Positions 44,917 through 56,720 of a stretch of 64,000 nucleotides of DNA are shown here, one piece after another. The notes under the pieces are model-generated. The model saw only the letters and a list, made by a program, of their open reading frames with translations, made no database searches and had not been told where the DNA came from. The DNA comes from Massilia timonae CCUG 45783 (lineage in GTDB: Bacteria > Pseudomonadota > Gammaproteobacteria > Burkholderiales > Burkholderiaceae_D), in NCBI RefSeq assembly GCF_000315425.1, contig NZ_JH992924.1, positions 736,648 through 800,647 on the forward strand. The letters are read 5' to 3'. Both the position numbers and the translations under genes were made by a program. How positions within the stretch are numbered: the first letter of the stretch is position 1; each line of letters begins with the position of its first letter.

Positions 44917-44976
44917 ATGCGGTCCATGATCTTTCCGAAAGCACATCTCATTCTTGCCTGGTGGCGCCGCTCCTAG
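44917..44976 (+). CDS. putative trpS leader peptide with tandem Trp codons
   Basis: Nineteen codons from ATG 44917 to TAG 44974-44976, ending LAWWRRS with adjacent Trp codons at 44959-44964. A second in-frame ATG at 44926 is possible. An intrinsic terminator begins 34 bases after the stop, and trpS follows it. This is the layout of a translation-controlled attenuator. No good ribosome site is seen before either ATG, which is the main doubt. Confidence 0.55.
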   Translation: MRSMIFPKAHLILAWWRRS

Positions 44977-45009
44977 CGCGCGGCCCCGGAAATGATGTGC
45001 ATTTCAGCT

Positions 45010-45039
45010 AACGCCGCCTCGATTTGGGTGGCGTTTTTT
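45010..45039 (+). terminator. terminator in trpS leader, probable attenuator
   Basis: AACGCCGCC (45010-45018) pairs with GGTGGCGTT (45027-45035; one G-U pair), followed by T to 45039. It is 41 bases upstream of the trpS ATG. No plus-strand gene ends before it. GGTGGCG of the 3' arm also occurs at the Trp codons (44960-44966), and GCGGC (44980-44984) can pair with GCCGC (45013-45017), so alternative structures are possible. Confidence 0.7.
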
Positions 45040-45080
45040 CTTTGACGCAGGACAATCGAGGCATCTACCAAGGAATCTCG

Positions 45081-46124
<1,044 letters not shown>

Positions 46125-46128
46125 TGAG

Positions 46129-46174
46129 GGCACGGGTATCGCTGCGCGATACCTGCGGTAGCGCAACCCGTGCC
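46129..46174 (+). terminator. nested hairpins after trpS
   Basis: GGCACGGGT (46129-46137) pairs with ACCCGTGCC (46166-46174); inside, GGTATCGC (46135-46142) and GCGATACC (46146-46153) form an 8-bp stem with a 3-base loop. The U-run is poor, so it may be a stabilising 3' structure. Confidence 0.5.
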
Positions 46175-46248
46175 TCTGATAACTATCAGTAGCACGGAGC
46201 CGGCGACGATGGCAAGCTGCGGGCTTGTCCATCGCCGAGGAGCGCTTC

Positions 46249-47298
46249 ATGAGCAAAGGCTTGCGCCTGACCGAACAATGGATGCAGCGGGCCTTGTGGC
46301 TCGTCGCCTTCGTCTTCGCCGGCTTCCTGATCGGCCTGGGCGGCCTGGTCGTGCAGCAGCTGCGCGACGTCGAAGAGCCGCTGACGGTCGAGCAGTTCAT
46401 GAACCCGGCCCTGGTCGGCAAGCTGCGCGCCGAGATGGACAGCGAGCGCGCGCGCATCGAAGGCGCACGCACGCGCCTCGAGCAGGCCAGCCAGAAGCAT
46501 GCCGTGGCGCAGTCGAACACGCGCTCGGCGCGCTCGACCTTCGACAACTGGCTCGCGACCCGGCAGGCCACCGCGCGGCCCGAGCAAGACCCCGAACTGA
46601 TCAAGCGTACCCAGGGCCTGGAGGCCCTGGAGCGCGCTGAACGCGCCGCCCTGGCGGCGGTGGAAGGCGAACAGCAGACGATGCTGGACGCCACCCAGGC
46701 CTACGAGCGCGCCAACCTGCGCTGGAACGCCCTGCAGGAACCGGCGCAGCAGGCCTTCGCCGACGAAGTCGAGGCGCGCGAGCTGCGCGTCTTTCTGTAT
46801 CGCCTGGCGTTGACCTTGCCGCTGCTGCTGGCGGCCGGCTGGCTGTTCCGGCACAAGCGCAAGACGCCGGACTGGCCGTTCGCCTGGGGCTTCATCATCT
46901 TTGCCCTGTTCACCTTTTTCTTCGAGCTGGTGCCCTACCTGCCGAGCTATGGCGGCTATGTGCGCTACATCGTCGGCATCATCCTCACCGTGGTCGCGGG
47001 GCGCTACGCCGTCGCATGGCTGCAGGGCTACTTGGCGCGCCAGAAGCTGGCCGAGGCATTGCCCGACGCCGAGCGGCGCCAGGGGATGCGTTACGACCTC
47101 GTCCAGGCGCGCCTGACGAAAAGCGTGTGCCCCGGTTGCGAGCGCGCCGTCGACCTCAAGGATGGCAAGACCGACTTCTGCCCGCACTGCGGCATCGGCC
47201 TGTTCAACCGATGCGGCGCTTGCACGACCCGCAAGAATGCGTTCGCGCGCTTTTGCTTCGCCTGCGGGACGGCGGCCAACACCACGCTGGCCGATTAG
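46249..47298 (+). CDS. membrane protein with coiled coil and C-terminal zinc ribbons
   Basis: A 349-residue protein. It has one membrane helix near the start (about 16-38), a coiled-coil region (about 60-165), then three hydrophobic helices (about 178-260). The C-terminus carries two double-Cys zinc ribbons: CPGC and CPHC, then CGAC and CFAC. ATG 46249 has GAGGAG six bases upstream; a TTG at 46225 is less likely. No family name was recognised; a role at the membrane with a cytosolic zinc domain is inferred. Confidence 0.8.
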   Translation: MSKGLRLTEQWMQRALWLVAFVFAGFLIGLGGLVVQQLRDVEEPLTVEQFMNPALVGKLRAEMDSERARIEGARTRLEQASQKHAVAQSNTRSARSTFDNWLATRQATARPEQDPELIKRTQGLEALERAERAALAAVEGEQQTMLDATQAYERANLRWNALQEPAQQAFADEVEARELRVFLYRLALTLPLLLAAGWLFRHKRKTPDWPFAWGFIIFALFTFFFELVPYLPSYGGYVRYIVGIILTVVAGRYAVAWLQGYLARQKLAEALPDAERRQGMRYDLVQARLTKSVCPGCERAVDLKDGKTDFCPHCGIGLFNRCGACTTRKNAFARFCFACGTAANTTLAD

Positions 47299-47321
47299 GC
47301 GGCCAGCGCCGTGCGACAGGG

Positions 47322-48305
47322 TCAGTCGCGCAGGTCGGCCGGCACCTTGCCGCCGTTGGCGGCCAGCTTGTTCATCACCTGGCGGTGCAGCCAGATGTTC
47401 ATCTTGGCCGAGTCGCCCGTGTCGCCGGTGTAGTTCAGCTCGGCGGCCAGTTCCTTGCGCGACTGCAGGCTGCTGTCCAGGCCGAGCAGCTTGAGCAGGT
47501 CGACGATCGAGGTGCGCCAGTTCAGCTGCTGGCCGGACGACTTCTGCATATCGTTCAGGATCTGCTCGACGTCGACTTGCTGCATCGGGGCGGCGGCCGG
47601 AGCGGCGGAAGCGGCGGGAGCGGCAGCCGGTGCGCCTGGCGCGGGCGCGGCTTGCGGCTGCGGCGCGGCGCTCGGGGCTGCCGGTGCGGCCGCTGGCGCG
47701 GCGGTCGTTGCGGCAGGCGCCGCATCTTTCTTACCTGGGAAAATTTTGTGGAAAATATTGCTCAGGATACCCACGGGACCCTCCTTTTCTGGTGATTGTT
47801 TACGGATATTGTTTGCCATATAGCCGAGCGCGACCGCCAGCGCGGCGCCGCCGGCAGCCTTGATCAAGGTCGGATGCTCGGCATAGAAGTCGCTCATGCG
47901 ATCGACAATGCCAGGGTTCTGTTGTTGCGCCTTTTCAGCCAGTTCTTGCACTTGCTCAGGCGAGACCTGGGCCGCCTGTTCCGGTGTCACCTGGGAGGTG
48001 TTGCCACCGAAGATCTTGCCGAGCGCACCGCCAGCCACCGAGGACAGCAGGCCGCCGCCGGCGCCGCCGATCAGGTTGTTGAGCATGCCGGCGCGCTGGT
48101 CGGGATTGCTCTGGCCGAACAGCTGGCTGACCATCTGGGGGAAGGGCGGGGTCTGGTCCGAGCGCAAGGCGCTGGCGATGCCCTGGGCGATGCTGGCGCG
48201 GGGCGCGTTTTGCGCCACCTGGTCGAAGTCGTCGGCAGCCTTGCCATTATTGGCGACGGCGCCGCCAATATACTGCTGCAATAAGTTTCCTAAATCGAAA
48301 GCCAT
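47322..48305 (-). CDS. DUF3597 protein with N-terminal helical domain
   Basis: A 327-residue protein. Residues 1-130 are a Gln/Gly-rich helical region (FDLGNLLQQYIGGAVANNG; GGGLLSSVAGGALGKIFGG), with a possible short membrane segment at about 147-165. An Ala/Pro linker of about 50 residues follows, and the last 85 residues match DUF3597 (VDVEQILNDMQ, LNWRTSIVDLLKLLGLDSS, MNIWLHRQVMNKLA). The linker is coded by a GCN-rich stretch that also leaves other frames open. The function is unknown. Confidence 0.82.
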   Translation of the reverse strand: MAFDLGNLLQQYIGGAVANNGKAADDFDQVAQNAPRASIAQGIASALRSDQTPPFPQMVSQLFGQSNPDQRAGMLNNLIGGAGGGLLSSVAGGALGKIFGGNTSQVTPEQAAQVSPEQVQELAEKAQQQNPGIVDRMSDFYAEHPTLIKAAGGAALAVALGYMANNIRKQSPEKEGPVGILSNIFHKIFPGKKDAAPAATTAAPAAAPAAPSAAPQPQAAPAPGAPAAAPAASAAPAAAPMQQVDVEQILNDMQKSSGQQLNWRTSIVDLLKLLGLDSSLQSRKELAAELNYTGDTGDSAKMNIWLHRQVMNKLAANGGKVPADLRD

Positions 48306-48461
48306 GTCATCTCCTACGTGATGTGATACCTGTGATTGCTCAGCGTAGGCGTTTGGTATCGCCGGCTCTGTTCGATGACGAACCCAGGAAGGGTATTCAT
48401 CGACGATCGGCCCATATTTGCCCAGTGGACATTTGCAAGCCGGGAGCGGTAAGCTGTCGCC

Positions 48462-48806
48462 ATGCCCTACCTGCCGCTCGTCATCTTCCTCGCCGTCTAC
48501 CTGTTCGCCAGCCTGGCCTGGGATATGTCCCAGCTGGTCGGCGCGGCCTACCTGACGACCAGCCTGACCTGCTTCGTCGCCTACGCCATCGACAAGTCGG
48601 CGGCGCGTGCGCAGTCCTGGCGCACGCCGGAAAGCACCTTGCTGATCCTGGGCCTGGTCGGCGGCTGGCCCGGCGCCTTGCTGGCCCAACAATGGTTGCG
48701 CCACAAAAGCAGCAAGCCATCGTTCCAGCGCAAGTTCCAGCTGACGGTGGCGCTGAACCTGGGCGCCTTCGCCTGGCTGGCCTGGCGCTTCGGCGTGCCG
48801 GCCTGA
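48462..48806 (+). CDS. DUF1294 membrane protein
   Basis: A 114-residue protein with three or four hydrophobic segments. The DUF1294 signature is AYAIDKSAARAQSWRTPEST, followed by LVGGWPGALLAQQWLRHK. Some relatives carry an N-terminal cold-shock domain; this one does not. The function is unknown. The GDPD gene follows 19 bases later. Confidence 0.85.
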   Translation: MPYLPLVIFLAVYLFASLAWDMSQLVGAAYLTTSLTCFVAYAIDKSAARAQSWRTPESTLLILGLVGGWPGALLAQQWLRHKSSKPSFQRKFQLTVALNLGAFAWLAWRFGVPA

Positions 48807-48825
48807 TCGTCGAAAGGAGGATCGC

Positions 48826-49578
48826 ATGTGGCCTTACCCCCGTATCCTGGCCCACCGCGGCGGCGGCACCCTGGCGCCCGAGAATACCTATGCCGGACTG
48901 CGCTGCGGGATGCAGGCCGGCTTTCGCGCGATCGAGTTCGACGTCATGCTGGCGCGCGACGGCGTGCCGGTGTTGATGCACGATCCCGGCCTGGGCCGCA
49001 CGGTGAAGGGCAGCGGCAGCGTGTTCGAGCACGATGCCGGCGATCTCGTGGCGATGGATGCCGGCGCCTGGTTCGGCCCGGCGTTCGTCGGTGAACCGGT
49101 GCCGCTGTTTACCGAGTTCGCGCGCCGCTGCAGGGAGCAGGGCGTGTGGATGAATATCGAGATCAAGCCGGCGCCCGGGTTCGAAGCGGAAACCGGCGCG
49201 GTCGTGGCCGCGCTTGCCGCCGACCTGTTCGCCGCCGAACTCGCGGCCGGAGACATGGCCCGGGTTCCGCTGCTGTCCTCGTTCAGCGACGTGGCGCTGG
49301 CCAGCGCGCGCCTGGCCGCGCCGCAACTCCCACGCGCCTGCCTGATCAGCGCGCTGGGGCCGGATTGGGAGCTGCGCGCCCGGGCGCTGGACGCGGTTGC
49401 CATCCACACCAATCACCAGCACCTGGGGCCGCAGATGGCGCGGGCGGTGAAGGAAACGGGTTTGGGCCTGTTCTGCTATACGGTCAACGATCCCGGCCGT
49501 GCACGCACCTTGCTGGACTGGGGCGTGGACGCCTTCTGCACCGACCGCATCGACCTGATCGGGCCGGACTTCGCCTGA
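48826..49578 (+). CDS. ugpQ: glycerophosphodiester phosphodiesterase
   Basis: A 250-residue GDPD. The catalytic and metal residues are in LAHRGGGTLAPENT, EFDVMLARDGVPVLMHDP and the Glu pair of NIEIKPAPG. It hydrolyses deacylated phospholipid diesters to glycerol-3-phosphate and the alcohol. No signal peptide is present, so it is the cytosolic UgpQ type. AAAGGAGG stands before the ATG. Confidence 0.93.
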   Translation: MWPYPRILAHRGGGTLAPENTYAGLRCGMQAGFRAIEFDVMLARDGVPVLMHDPGLGRTVKGSGSVFEHDAGDLVAMDAGAWFGPAFVGEPVPLFTEFARRCREQGVWMNIEIKPAPGFEAETGAVVAALAADLFAAELAAGDMARVPLLSSFSDVALASARLAAPQLPRACLISALGPDWELRARALDAVAIHTNHQHLGPQMARAVKETGLGLFCYTVNDPGRARTLLDWGVDAFCTDRIDLIGPDFA

Positions 49579-49672
49579 GATACTTTCGGCTCAGCAATAT
49601 ATTTGTGAGGCGGCCTCAAGAATGGAGGCCGGGGAGACGTTAAGTACAGACGATCTCTTTGAAGCAGCTAGC

Positions 49673-49891
49673 ATGGCACCCTCGACCACCATTATCCCGT
49701 TCACTTCGCATGGCGAAGACACCCAGGCCGCCGTCAGCCACTGGCTCGGCCAGGTCGCGATGGCCGGCGTGCGCCGGTCCGCCATCGAGGCGGATGGCGA
49801 GGCGCGCTCCCGCATCCTGCGGCAAGCCGCAATGACGATGCTGGCCCCGGTCGAGCCCAGGACGCGCGCGATCTCGAACCTGCTGCGCTGA
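49673..49891 (+). CDS. short orphan protein resembling the flagellin C-terminus
   Basis: 72 residues from ATG 49673 (an in-frame ATG at 49622 would give 89). The last 28 residues, SRILRQAAMTMLAPVEP then ISNLLR, follow the pattern of the flagellin D0 C-terminal helix (ILxQAxxxMLA...VLxLLR). The N-terminal part is not flagellin-like. It may be a remnant or a small exported protein. The ribosome site is weak. It lies between the GDPD gene and alaS. Confidence 0.5.
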   Translation: MAPSTTIIPFTSHGEDTQAAVSHWLGQVAMAGVRRSAIEADGEARSRILRQAAMTMLAPVEPRTRAISNLLR

Positions 49892-49912
49892 ATCCGTTGT
49901 TGCTGGCAAGTT

Positions 49913-49959
49913 GTCAATATTAGTGGGACTGATATTGACGGCGGCGGCTAGGCTATAAT
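49913..49959 (+). promoter_or_regulatory. alaS promoter region with flanking dyad
   Basis: A consensus TATAAT at 49954-49959 precedes the alaS start by 46 bases. GTCAATAT (49913-49920) and ATATTGAC (49932-49939) form a perfect dyad over the -35 region. The only TTGAC(G) (49935-49940) is 13 bases from the -10, too close for a standard -35. Confidence 0.5.
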
Positions 49960-50004
49960 CGTTCCTTTATACGGCACGCTGCCTCATTCCGCCCTCCAAC
50001 AGAC

Positions 50005-52614
<2,610 letters not shown>

Positions 52615-52948
52615 TCGTTCCGTCTCTTGGCTTGACCATCGACGCCACCTTCGGGTGGCGTTTTGCATGCGCCGCACGAAACCTGGACTGAAGTGGTAAC
52701 ACTTTGTTTTGATGGTCGTTTCGACTATTGCGCGCCCTGATTCGGACCGCATCTAGGAGGCGTGCTGCACCGCTGCGGTGCCGATTTGTGAGCACCGAGT
52801 ACACAGTCAATGTTATTTGGTCAAGCATTTCACATTGCGGTTGCAATCCTGCAACAATGTGTGACTATTTTGGTGCGGTGCGTCATACTGCCCGAATTGG
52901 AGTAGTATGCGACTGAAGTTGGACCACTTAATCAAAGCAGGTAATGCG
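52615..52948. other. 334-base gap between alaS and tusA-like gene
   Basis: Apart from the alaS terminator, no gene is seen. The last 150 bases are AT-richer (around 52800-52900) and probably hold the promoter of the tusA-like gene; no convincing -35/-10 pair was fixed. Confidence 0.5.
52642..52664 (+). terminator. intrinsic terminator of alaS
   Basis: ACGCCACC (52642-52649) pairs with GGTGGCGT (52654-52661) around a TTCG tetraloop and is followed by TTTT. Confidence 0.88.
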
Positions 52949-53212
52949 ATGAGCGATATCACTTTTGAAACCGACACCGACACCATGGAATTCCAGAGAG
53001 ACCTGGATGCACGCGGACTGAACTGCCCGCTGCCCATCCTCAAAGCCAAGAAGGCGCTCGCCGAGATGGAAACCGGCCAGGTGCTGCGCATCGTTGCCAC
53101 CGACACCGGCTCCGTGCGCGACTTCCAGGCCTTCGCCAAGCAAACCGGCAATGCCTTGCTGGCTCATACCCATGAGAATGGCGAGTTCACCTTCCTGATG
53201 CGCCGCAAATAA
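52949..53212 (+). CDS. TusA-like sulfur carrier protein
   Basis: An 87-residue protein of the TusA/SirA fold. The active Cys is in LDARGLNCPLPILKAKKAL (CPxP motif), followed by the second beta-alpha unit VLRIVATDTGSVRDFQAFAKQTG. It relays persulfide sulfur, as in tRNA thiolation or molybdenum cofactor pathways; the specific route is not indicated by neighbours. ATG 52949 has AGGTAA upstream; ATG 52907 would add 14 residues. Confidence 0.88.
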   Translation: MSDITFETDTDTMEFQRDLDARGLNCPLPILKAKKALAEMETGQVLRIVATDTGSVRDFQAFAKQTGNALLAHTHENGEFTFLMRRK

Positions 53213-53287
53213 GCGATTCGGCTGCAGTCCATGCTGCAGCCGCGTGCGTATCCCGCGACGGGGCGTCCTGCCCCGTGCGCTTCCCGC

Positions 53288-53322
53288 AAAAAGAAAAGCC
53301 CCGCATCCGAGGATGGCGGGGC
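53288..53322 (-). terminator. intrinsic terminator of RTX/DUF4214 gene
   Basis: On the minus strand a GC-rich stem (GCCCCGCCATCC with GGATGCGGGGC, one bulge; 53322-53298) is followed by TTTTCTTTTT. Confidence 0.8.
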
Positions 53323-53349
53323 GCGTGCCTGCGCGGTGACGGGATGCCG

Positions 53350-55674
53350 TCAGCCGCCGAAGCCGGCGCCGTCGGCCACGCCGACCAGCCCGATCCGTTC
53401 TCCCTCCGCACCGGCATCGAGGTCGACCAGGTCGAGGGTGCCGAACTGCAGGTCCAGGCCCGGCGTGCCGCCGGCGAAGTTGGTGAACACGACACTGTTG
53501 ATGCCGACCTCATCGGTCCATTGCATCATCCAGGCCTCGCCGCCCGTATTGGCAACGAAGGCGTCGGCCACGATGTCGCCGCGGACGAGGGCGGCCTGGT
53601 TCAGTTCGCCGGTCGTGAGGAAGGTGTCGCTGACGACGGCCACTTCCGGATCGATGTAGGAGGCGAAGAAGATGTCGCCGGCTTCGGCATTCGTGATCCG
53701 GTCCAGTTCGGCAATCGAATCACCGCTCGCGAATACGCCGCTCAGGGCCTCGCCCACGTTGTACATGAACAGGGCCGGTATCCCATCCGCGGTCAGGATG
53801 ATCGTGTCCGCGCCGAGACCGCCCGAAATGGTGTCTTCGCCGCCGTTCGCGTAGATGGTGTCGTTGCCGGCGCCGCCGCTCAGTAAGTTGTAGGAGTCGC
53901 TGGTGCCGGTGAGCGTGTCGTCGCCGCCAAACCCCCAAAGCATATTGCCCGTGAGTTTTTCACCGGCAGCGCTGCCGAAGGTGTAGATGTAGTTGTCGCC
54001 GGTCGTCATCGTCTCGCCCTGCGCCGACGTGACCGTGAGCGTGCCTTGCATCAGCGTTTGCTGTTCCAGGATCTGGACGGAGACACCTGCGACGGCCCCC
54101 TTGCTGGCGTGGTTCGACTCCACCACGAACGAGCCGGCCGCCGATTCCAGCGTGATCTCGCCGTCGAACGGGCTGTTGAGCCTCACCCAGCGCATGCCCA
54201 GCCCGATGTCGATGCCGCCTGGCCCGTCGATACGAACCTCGGCCGTCTCGCCGATATTGCCGGCCGCGTCGATGGCCCGCACCTCGATCGTCGGATCGTT
54301 CTGCGTCAGGTCGATGCCCTTCAGCGTGACGGTGCCGGCGCCGGCATCGTCCTCGACGTCGATCCATGCATCGCTGCCGGTCATGCGCCACTGGAGGATG
54401 CTGTCGTCGCGCTGATCCACGCTGAAGCTCACGTCGACGGTTTCTTTCGTCGTGATCACCGCGCCGTCGTACTGGCCTTCGATGCGCAGGAAGGCCAGCC
54501 GCTCGGTCGGGGGCGTGGCGTCGTGGACGATGTCCTGGTCGATCGCGGTGACTGCCGCGCCGTCGGCGTTCACCAGGCGTACCTGCACATTCGTGCCCGC
54601 GGGGCTGGCGGTCAGGTCGACGTCCGTGACGGTGATGGTCTTGCCAACCGGCGCGATATCGGTCCAGTCCGCTTCAGTATCGAGCCGGTACTGGAACTTC
54701 TGGCCCGTGGCTGGCGTGCCGGTAAAGCTGAAGCGGACGTCGGCGACTTCCGCATTGGTGACGTTGTCGTCAGGAGCCCGGTCGTTGGCGTCGTGATCGA
54801 CGCCGGCGAACTTGAGCGTCACGCCGACTGGCGGCGTGGGCGCCGGCGGGGTCGGACGCGGCGGGTCGACGATGTCGATCACGGCGTCCAGTCCGCCCTT
54901 GGCCACGGCGTCCACCACGTCCTGCAGGCTGGCCCTGGCCGGCAGCTTGTCCAGCACCTTGGCCATGCCGCCGTGGCGCTGCAGCGCAGCGAGCGCGGAG
55001 GGATCGTCGGCAGCGGCCTTGGCCATGTCGGCCAGGGCCTGCGCCAGGGTCACCGGGTCGGCCGCGCCGCGCTCGGTGTCGAACAGCGCCAGCAGGGTGG
55101 TGCCGGTGGCGATCGCCTCGACCACCTTCGGATTGGATGAGGCGATGTCGGTGAACGCGACCGTGGCCTGCACCAGCTGGTCGATGTCGTCCTGCGAAGC
55201 GCCGAGCGTGACGGCGCGCATCAGCACGCCGGCCGCCTCGAGCGCGGCGTCGCCGGCATAGTTGCTGCCGGACTCAGCCACCTGGGCGGTAAAGTCGACG
55301 GCGGCCTGCTTGCGCAGCTCGACCAGGTCCGCATCCGTTCCCTGGGCGGCATCGAGGATGGTGATGGCGACGTCGGCCAGCGACACATGGCCGGCGCCGA
55401 TCGCGTCGCTCCAGAAAGCCAAGCCGCCGGCATCGGGTGCGCGGCTGAACAACTGTTGATAGATCTCGGCGATGCGCTCGGCCGGCGTGTCGTCGCCGAA
55501 GCGGTCCTGGGCTTCCTCGGAGTGCGCGAACGATGCGGCGATGGCGCCGAGGTCGCTTTCATTGGCGGCGAGACGCGCGGACCAGTAGGCCAGGCCGTCA
55601 GGATCGGCCGGACGGCCGAGGAAGGCGAGATAGAAGGCGTGCACCGCGGATGCGTGGGAAGTCAGTTCGTTCAT
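53350..55674 (-). CDS. secreted RTX protein with N-terminal DUF4214 domain
   Basis: A 774-residue protein without a Sec signal. The first 110 residues contain two DUF4214-type units (FYLAFLGRPADPDGLAYWSARL; IYQQLFSRAPDAGGLAFWSDAI). The middle part has Ig-like/BIg-type beta domains, with a Pro-rich hinge near 275. RTX nonapeptides follow (FGGDDTLTG, SGGAGNDTIYANGGEDTISG, LGADT), which bind calcium. Such proteins leave through a type I system, but no ABC/HlyD/TolC genes are in this window. The function may be surface or S-layer-like. Confidence 0.85.
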   Translation of the reverse strand: MNELTSHASAVHAFYLAFLGRPADPDGLAYWSARLAANESDLGAIAASFAHSEEAQDRFGDDTPAERIAEIYQQLFSRAPDAGGLAFWSDAIGAGHVSLADVAITILDAAQGTDADLVELRKQAAVDFTAQVAESGSNYAGDAALEAAGVLMRAVTLGASQDDIDQLVQATVAFTDIASSNPKVVEAIATGTTLLALFDTERGAADPVTLAQALADMAKAAADDPSALAALQRHGGMAKVLDKLPARASLQDVVDAVAKGGLDAVIDIVDPPRPTPPAPTPPVGVTLKFAGVDHDANDRAPDDNVTNAEVADVRFSFTGTPATGQKFQYRLDTEADWTDIAPVGKTITVTDVDLTASPAGTNVQVRLVNADGAAVTAIDQDIVHDATPPTERLAFLRIEGQYDGAVITTKETVDVSFSVDQRDDSILQWRMTGSDAWIDVEDDAGAGTVTLKGIDLTQNDPTIEVRAIDAAGNIGETAEVRIDGPGGIDIGLGMRWVRLNSPFDGEITLESAAGSFVVESNHASKGAVAGVSVQILEQQTLMQGTLTVTSAQGETMTTGDNYIYTFGSAAGEKLTGNMLWGFGGDDTLTGTSDSYNLLSGGAGNDTIYANGGEDTISGGLGADTIILTADGIPALFMYNVGEALSGVFASGDSIAELDRITNAEAGDIFFASYIDPEVAVVSDTFLTTGELNQAALVRGDIVADAFVANTGGEAWMMQWTDEVGINSVVFTNFAGGTPGLDLQFGTLDLVDLDAGAEGERIGLVGVADGAGFGG

Positions 55675-55863
55675 ATCAGGATCATTCGTTTTTATGCATG
55701 GTCAAATTGCCATGTAGAAACATTATGTATTCAGAATGTAATTGTGTGTAGGAAATAATCACCGCTTTTCGGGTAGAGAATCACTTTTAGTCAAGGCGCA
55801 TGAAATGGACGGGTGCATTAGGCGGTTTCCTCTAACAAAAAATCGTACGATCGTGCTTTAATT

Positions 55864-55892
55864 TAGCCCGTCGCTCGAATTTCTCTTATAAT
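55864..55892 (+). promoter_or_regulatory. promoter of etfBA
   Basis: A perfect TATAAT at 55887-55892, 44 bases upstream of the etfB ATG. The -35 position (about 55864-55869) does not match the consensus well. Confidence 0.5.
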
Positions 55893-55936
55893 CTGGGCCA
55901 CAGTTCTGTCATCCATTCCATTTTTAAAGGCACCCT

Positions 55937-56686
55937 ATGAAAGTCCTGGTACCCGTCAAACGCGTGGTCGACTACAACGTCAAGGTTCGCGTCAAGTCCG
56001 ACAATAGCGGCGTCGATGTCGCCAACGTCAAGATGTCGATGAACCCGTTCGACGAGATCGCGCTGGAAGAGGCGACCCGCCTGAAAGAGGGCGGCAAGGT
56101 CACCGAGGTGGTGGCGGTCTCGGTGGGCGTGGCCCAGTGCCAGGAAACCCTGCGTACCGGCATGGCGATCGGCGCCGACCGCGGCATCCTGGTGGAAACC
56201 GCCGGCGACACCGAGCCGCTGGCCGTGGCCAAGATCGTCAAGGCGCTGGCCGATAAGGAACAGCCGCAACTGATCATCCTGGGCAAGCAGGCGATCGACG
56301 ACGATTCGAACCAGACCGGCCAGATGCTGGCTGCGCTGCTGGGCTGGCCGCAAGCGACCTTCGCCTCGAAAGTCGTGCTGGAAGACGGCAAGGTGACCGT
56401 GACCCGCGAAGTCGACGGCGGCCTGGAGACCGTTGCCCTGACCCTGCCTGCCATCATCACCACCGACCTGCGCCTGAACGAGCCGCGCTACGTGACGCTG
56501 CCGAACATCATGAAGGCGAAGAAGAAGCCGCTCGAGACCGTCAAGCCGGAAGACCTGGGCGTCGACGTCGCGCCGCGCCTGAAGACCCTGAAGGTCGTCG
56601 AGCCGGCCAAGCGCTCGGCCGGCGTCAAGGTGCCGGACGTGGCGACGCTGGTGCAGAAGCTGCGCACTGAAGCCAAGGTCATCTGA
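55937..56686 (+). CDS. etfB: electron transfer flavoprotein beta subunit
   Basis: A 249-residue protein that begins MKVLVPVKRVVDYNVKVRVK. The AMP-binding and signature region is ILGKQAIDDDSNQTGQMLAALLGWPQATF, followed by ITTDLRLNEPRYVTLPNIMKAKKKP. With EtfA it accepts electrons from acyl-CoA dehydrogenases and passes them to ETF-ubiquinone oxidoreductase. etfA follows after 34 bases, and an acyl-CoA dehydrogenase comes next. Confidence 0.97.
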   Translation: MKVLVPVKRVVDYNVKVRVKSDNSGVDVANVKMSMNPFDEIALEEATRLKEGGKVTEVVAVSVGVAQCQETLRTGMAIGADRGILVETAGDTEPLAVAKIVKALADKEQPQLIILGKQAIDDDSNQTGQMLAALLGWPQATFASKVVLEDGKVTVTREVDGGLETVALTLPAIITTDLRLNEPRYVTLPNIMKAKKKPLETVKPEDLGVDVAPRLKTLKVVEPAKRSAGVKVPDVATLVQKLRTEAKVI

Positions 56687-56720
56687 GTCGTCTGTCGTTA
56701 CTTAATACATAGGAATCAAC

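Noticed and set aside
44778..45080. T-box riboswitch before trpS
   Set aside because: No T-box sequence or specifier-loop architecture is present; the short peptide frame with Trp codons is a simpler explanation.
55744..55760. A further TAGGA dyad upstream of the RTX/DUF4214 gene
   Set aside because: Only one half (GTAGGA) is present; the second half TCCTA is missing.
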